6,550 bases of DNA from Candidatus Omnitrophota bacterium (GTDB lineage: Bacteria; Omnitrophota; Gorgyraeia; Gygaellales; Profunditerraquicolaceae): contig JAQTMD010000086.1 of NCBI GenBank assembly GCA_028714595.1, positions 1 through 6,550 of the forward strand, read 5' to 3'. The notes under the pieces were generated by a model. That model was not told the DNA's origin. It made no database searches and was given only the letters and a program-made list of their open reading frames with translations. A program made the translations under genes and the position numbers. Shown here one piece after another: positions 4,538-6,550 of this stretch (the first letter of the stretch is position 1; the number at the start of each line of letters is the position of its first letter).

Positions 4538-5455
4538 CTACCTTTTCGATGACCAGAGGCCGGCGAGCACTGCGGCGCTGATAATGCACCAGGTGGCAAA
4601 GAGGGCGTTGGGGATCGCCGCTTCGCAGGAAATGTGCTTGATGGCAAGCACCGCGCCCATGCCTGCGTTCTGCATGCCGACATTGATGGCGAGCGTGCGG
4701 CGCTGCGCGAGGTTGAAACCGAATCCCTTGCCGGCAAGATACCCCAGAATAAGACCCAGGACGTTCAGGCTGATCACGGCGACGAATATCACAGCCGTTA
4801 CGTTACCCAGGGCGGCTTTATTGAGCGCGACGACCAGGCCGCAGATAAAGGCGATGAACAGCGTGGAGAGCGCCGGGAACACCGGCTTTATCCGGGAAGT
4901 GAACGCATGAAACCGATGCTGGACCCAGAGGCCCGATAAAAGCGGCACGATCACCATCAGTATGATACTAGTCACCATCGGCCAGAACTGCAGGGGGATA
5001 TATTCCCTTCCTAAAAAATAGGTCAAGGCAGGCGTGACGACCGGCGAGACCAGCGTGGTGGCCGTAGTCAGGGCAACGGAGAATGCGACATCAGCCTCAG
5101 CCAGGTATGACATGACCCCCGCGGCCATGGCATCCGGGACTGCTGCGGCAAGGATCAAGCCCACGGCCAGGGCCGGCGCCAGACCCAGCACTTTGATGAT
5201 GACAAAAGCAAGAAGCGGCATGATCACGAACTGGGCTGCGGTACCGAGCAGGATCAGTCTCGGCCTCTGAAGGATGGGGACAAAATCTTTCGTGGAAAGC
5301 AGGCAGCCGATGCCGAACATGGTAAAGGCAAAGAGCCAGTCGGTGTAGGGTTTGAGCGGTACCAGGACCTGCGGCCGGATATAGCCGACGACCGCAGCCA
5401 GCACCACCCAGACTACCAGCAATTTCGCGAATCTTTCCAGCAGTTTATCTATCAT
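4538..5455 (-). CDS. BASS-family (bile acid:sodium symporter fold) transporter
   Basis: This 305-residue inner-membrane protein has about nine to ten hydrophobic helices filling most of its length. BASS/SBF hallmarks are visible: an early FAFTMFGIGCLLS segment (42-54), the crossover region DAMAAGVMSYLAEADVAFSVA (about 108-128) followed by TLVSPVVTPALTYFLG, and the second crossover INVGMQNAGMGAVLA (257-271). The length is typical. The family carries bile acids, pantothenate/ketopantoate, pyruvate or other organic anions, usually with sodium; the substrate here cannot be read. Two family positions look altered. The usual Ser-Asn before VM is Ala-Gly (112-113). The acidic first residue of the (E)xGxQN motif, a sodium ligand in the Neisseria structure, is Asn258. 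The ATG at 5455 has no strong ribosome site and lies 37 bp after the ferritin-like gene, so it is probably co-transcribed. Confidence 0.88.
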   Translation of the reverse strand: MIDKLLERFAKLLVVWVVLAAVVGYIRPQVLVPLKPYTDWLFAFTMFGIGCLLSTKDFVPILQRPRLILLGTAAQFVIMPLLAFVIIKVLGLAPALAVGLILAAAVPDAMAAGVMSYLAEADVAFSVALTTATTLVSPVVTPALTYFLGREYIPLQFWPMVTSIILMVIVPLLSGLWVQHRFHAFTSRIKPVFPALSTLFIAFICGLVVALNKAALGNVTAVIFVAVISLNVLGLILGYLAGKGFGFNLAQRRTLAINVGMQNAGMGAVLAIKHISCEAAIPNALFATWCIISAAVLAGLWSSKR

Positions 5456-5492
5456 GCCTGATGCGATGCGGCGTCTTTTGCGGGACAGGTCT

Positions 5493-5795
5493 TTACCGGG
5501 CCTTTCCCATCTCCGCTTCGACTTCAGCGGCTCCCTTTTTGTAGAACTTCTCTTCGTCGGGAGCGAGCTCTTTCAGCAGCCTCAGGAATTCGCCGGCGTG
5601 AACCCGCTCTTCATCGGCGATATCCTTTAATACTTCCCGGGCCAGCTTGTGATCGATCGACTCCGCAAGCTGCGTATAGAGCTGGACCGCTTCGTATTCT
5701 GCGGCCACCATAAAACGTATGGCGCGGACCAGTTCTTCAGGGGTCAGCGTGCGGTCTTTCTTCATTCCCGAAAACGGCGTTCCAAATTCAGGCAT
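5493..5795 (-). CDS. Half-size ferritin-like (rubrerythrin-type) iron protein
   Basis: This 100-residue protein has two main helices, about half of a ferritin/rubrerythrin four-helix bundle. The carboxylate pattern is clear: helix 1 AAEYEAVQLYTQLAE (31-45) offers E33, E35 and E45, and helix 2 ADEERVHAGEFLRLL (60-74) contains the ExxH metal motif E63-R-V-H66 plus E69. Two subunits would have to pair to build a di-iron site, as in demi-rubrerythrins and encapsulated ferritins. Expected roles are peroxide/oxygen detoxification or iron handling in an anaerobe. The N-terminal PEFGTPFSG lead occurs, from memory, in similar short proteins of anaerobes. There is no C-terminal rubredoxin (no CxxC) and no recognisable encapsulin-targeting tail. 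ATG 5795 sits 7 nt from GGAG. The gene is 18 bp after the membrane-protein gene and shares its operon. Confidence 0.85.
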   Translation of the reverse strand: MPEFGTPFSGMKKDRTLTPEELVRAIRFMVAAEYEAVQLYTQLAESIDHKLAREVLKDIADEERVHAGEFLRLLKELAPDEEKFYKKGAAEVEAEMGKAR

Positions 5796-5800
5796 GGGCC

Positions 5801-5807
5801 CTCTCCT
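5801..5807 (-). promoter_or_regulatory. Ribosome binding site of the ferritin-like gene
   Basis: A run of nine A (5815-5807) overlapping the upstream TAA stop leads into GGAGAGGG, then CCC and ATG 5795. The same stop-A-tract-GGAGAGGG arrangement precedes the gene at 6191. Confidence 0.75.
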
Positions 5808-5813
5808 TTTTTT

Positions 5814-6191
5814 TTACTTCGGGTCAACTGCTTTCGCGAGCATGTGCCGGGCAAAGAGCACCACCTTGCCCACCCCCCATCCGACGAAAAAATAGAGCAC
5901 GGTGCCCAGCGTCGCAAAGAACAGCCATATCAAAAAAGTGTTCGAAGTGTCGCAAAAGGCCATCAGCGGGTAAAGCGGGAAATCGGCGACGAGACAGAGC
6001 AGCCACGCCCACATCGGCGACTCGCCGCCCCGCTTCATCCCGGCAGCCATCCACCAGACAAAGAGCGTAAAGAGGAAATGCAAAGCCGCGAATACGACCC
6101 CCAGCCGCAGCGGGTCCCCTTTCTTCGAAAGAAACCAGGTAAAGGCCGCGGCAACGATTACGATGCCGGCCCCGAATAACAATATGAACAT
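5814..6191 (-). CDS. Four-helix membrane protein of unknown function
   Basis: This 125-residue, very hydrophobic protein has four predicted transmembrane segments: about residues 2-20 (FILLFGAGIVIVAAAFTWF), 30-50, 58-79 and 85-108. A basic loop (MKRGGESP, 52-59) and a short basic tail (ARHMLAKAVDPK) flank them. The first helix follows the initiator Met directly, so it may be an uncleaved anchor. Trp and Phe are abundant, and there are few charged residues inside the helices apart from D70 and D81. I do not recognise a family. ATG 6191 follows GGAGAGGG directly, 12 bp after the ankyrin gene stop, and the ferritin-like gene follows 18 bp later. This spacing indicates one operon but does not reveal a function. 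Confidence 0.82.
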   Translation of the reverse strand: MFILLFGAGIVIVAAAFTWFLSKKGDPLRLGVVFAALHFLFTLFVWWMAAGMKRGGESPMWAWLLCLVADFPLYPLMAFCDTSNTFLIWLFFATLGTVLYFFVGWGVGKVVLFARHMLAKAVDPK

Positions 6192-6199
6192 CCCTCTCC
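6192..6199 (-). promoter_or_regulatory. Ribosome binding site of the membrane-protein gene
   Basis: GGAGAGGG abuts ATG 6191, preceded by six A that overlap the TAA stop of the ankyrin gene (6206-6204). The core GGAG is 4 nt from the start codon, which is close but usable. Confidence 0.7.
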
Positions 6200-6203
6200 T
6201 TTT

Positions 6204-6550
6204 TTATTGCCCTGCTTCCACGGGCTCCTGCGCGCCCTTTGATTTGAGATATTCGACCACTGCCGCCTGGTCCCAGCGGGCGGCGACCTTCAGGGCGGTG
6301 CTTCCCTGCGCAGAAACCGTATCGATGGGCACGCCCTGCTCGATATAAAACTTGACGATCTCGAGCCTGCCCCGGCCCGCAGCCACGAGCAGCGGACGCT
6401 CTTTGCCGGCATCGTGCCGTGCGCCCTTGCTCCAGAGGAACCTGGTCATCTCAAGGTCGCCCACATCAGCGGCATACCCCAGGGGCGTGAGTCCGTAACG
6501 GTCTGCGTAATTGACGTCGGCCCCCTGCTCGACCAGCGTTTTGACTTTTT
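6204..6550 (-). CDS. Ankyrin-repeat protein, C-terminal part, cut by window edge
   Basis: The frame is open from the right edge to TAA 6206-6204, giving 114 full visible codons; the N-terminus is missing. At least three ankyrin units are visible. The tail of one (KTLVEQGADVNYAD) leads into DRYGLTPLGYAADVGDLEM and TRFLWSKGA. Next is ERPLLVAAGRGRLEIVKFY-IEQGVPIDT, then GSTALKVAARWDQAAVVEYLKSKGA. Each shows the xTPLxxAAxxGxxxhVxxLlxxGA consensus with some decay (TPLGYAAD, RPLLVAAG, TALKVAAR). A short acidic tail (QEPVEAGQ) ends the protein. Ankyrin repeats bind partner proteins, so no enzymatic role can be inferred, and a signal peptide cannot be judged without the N-terminus. It is the first visible gene of the operon continuing to the membrane protein, ferritin-like protein and transporter. 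Confidence 0.9.
   Translation of the reverse strand, partial: KVKTLVEQGADVNYADRYGLTPLGYAADVGDLEMTRFLWSKGARHDAGKERPLLVAAGRGRLEIVKFYIEQGVPIDTVSAQGSTALKVAARWDQAAVVEYLKSKGAQEPVEAGQ

Noticed and set aside
3936..4910. Long plus-strand open frame (324 codons) opposite the beta-repeat and transporter genes
   Set aside because: It spans two minus-strand genes and their spacer, has no ribosome site or domain, and would be the only plus-strand gene in the window.
5493..5795. Encapsulin cargo assignment for the ferritin-like protein
   Set aside because: No shell-protein gene is visible in the window and the C-terminus lacks a recognisable cargo-loading peptide. Only the half-ferritin fold is supported.

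Overview
This is bacterial chromosomal DNA, moderately GC-rich, and every gene I can support lies on the minus strand, so the window reads right to left. The organism looks like an uncultivated Gram-negative-type anaerobe. The best hints are the small exported protein with a TYYPSPYGVY motif and the 332-residue beta-repeat protein. Both resemble, from memory, conserved hypothetical families of Candidatus Omnitrophota and related metagenomic lineages. I could not test this by search, so the phylum is a tentative inference.

Right part (6550 to 4538): a tightly packed run of genes, probably one operon whose promoter lies outside the window. The order is an ankyrin-repeat protein (cut by the window edge), a 125-residue four-helix membrane protein, a 100-residue half-size ferritin-like protein and a BASS-family (bile acid:sodium symporter fold) transporter. 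Gaps are 12, 18 and 37 bp. The first two junctions share the same stop-A-tract-GGAGAGGG ribosome binding site.

Middle (4537 to 3428): a 65-bp hairpin-rich gap leads to a beta-repeat protein of unknown function. Its reading frame extends 13 codons upstream of the first standard start (TTG), back to an ACG codon placed perfectly behind a strong Shine-Dalgarno sequence. A good intrinsic terminator follows the gene.

Two-component operon (3412 to 1183): a sigma70-type promoter drives an OmpR/PhoB-family response regulator and, 4 bp later, a membrane histidine kinase with all catalytic boxes. Directly downstream are three ATTAA-type direct repeats spaced exactly 11 bp. They end 10 bp upstream of a -10 box for a very small gene, which is the geometry of a PhoB-type operator.

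Left part (1116 to 1): the small gene of 50 to 55 codons, a REP-like inverted repeat that may act as a bidirectional terminator, the TYYPSPYG exported protein with its own extended -10 promoter and terminator, and the N-terminal 119 codons of an unrecognised protein. The promoter of that last gene lies in a 42-bp segment repeated (37 of 42 identical) at the promoter of the two-component operon 3 kb away. The two units may therefore share control.

The most original signals are the duplicated promoter segment, the PhoB-like box beside the kinase gene, the ACG start of the beta-repeat protein, and the altered sodium-site motifs of the transporter.
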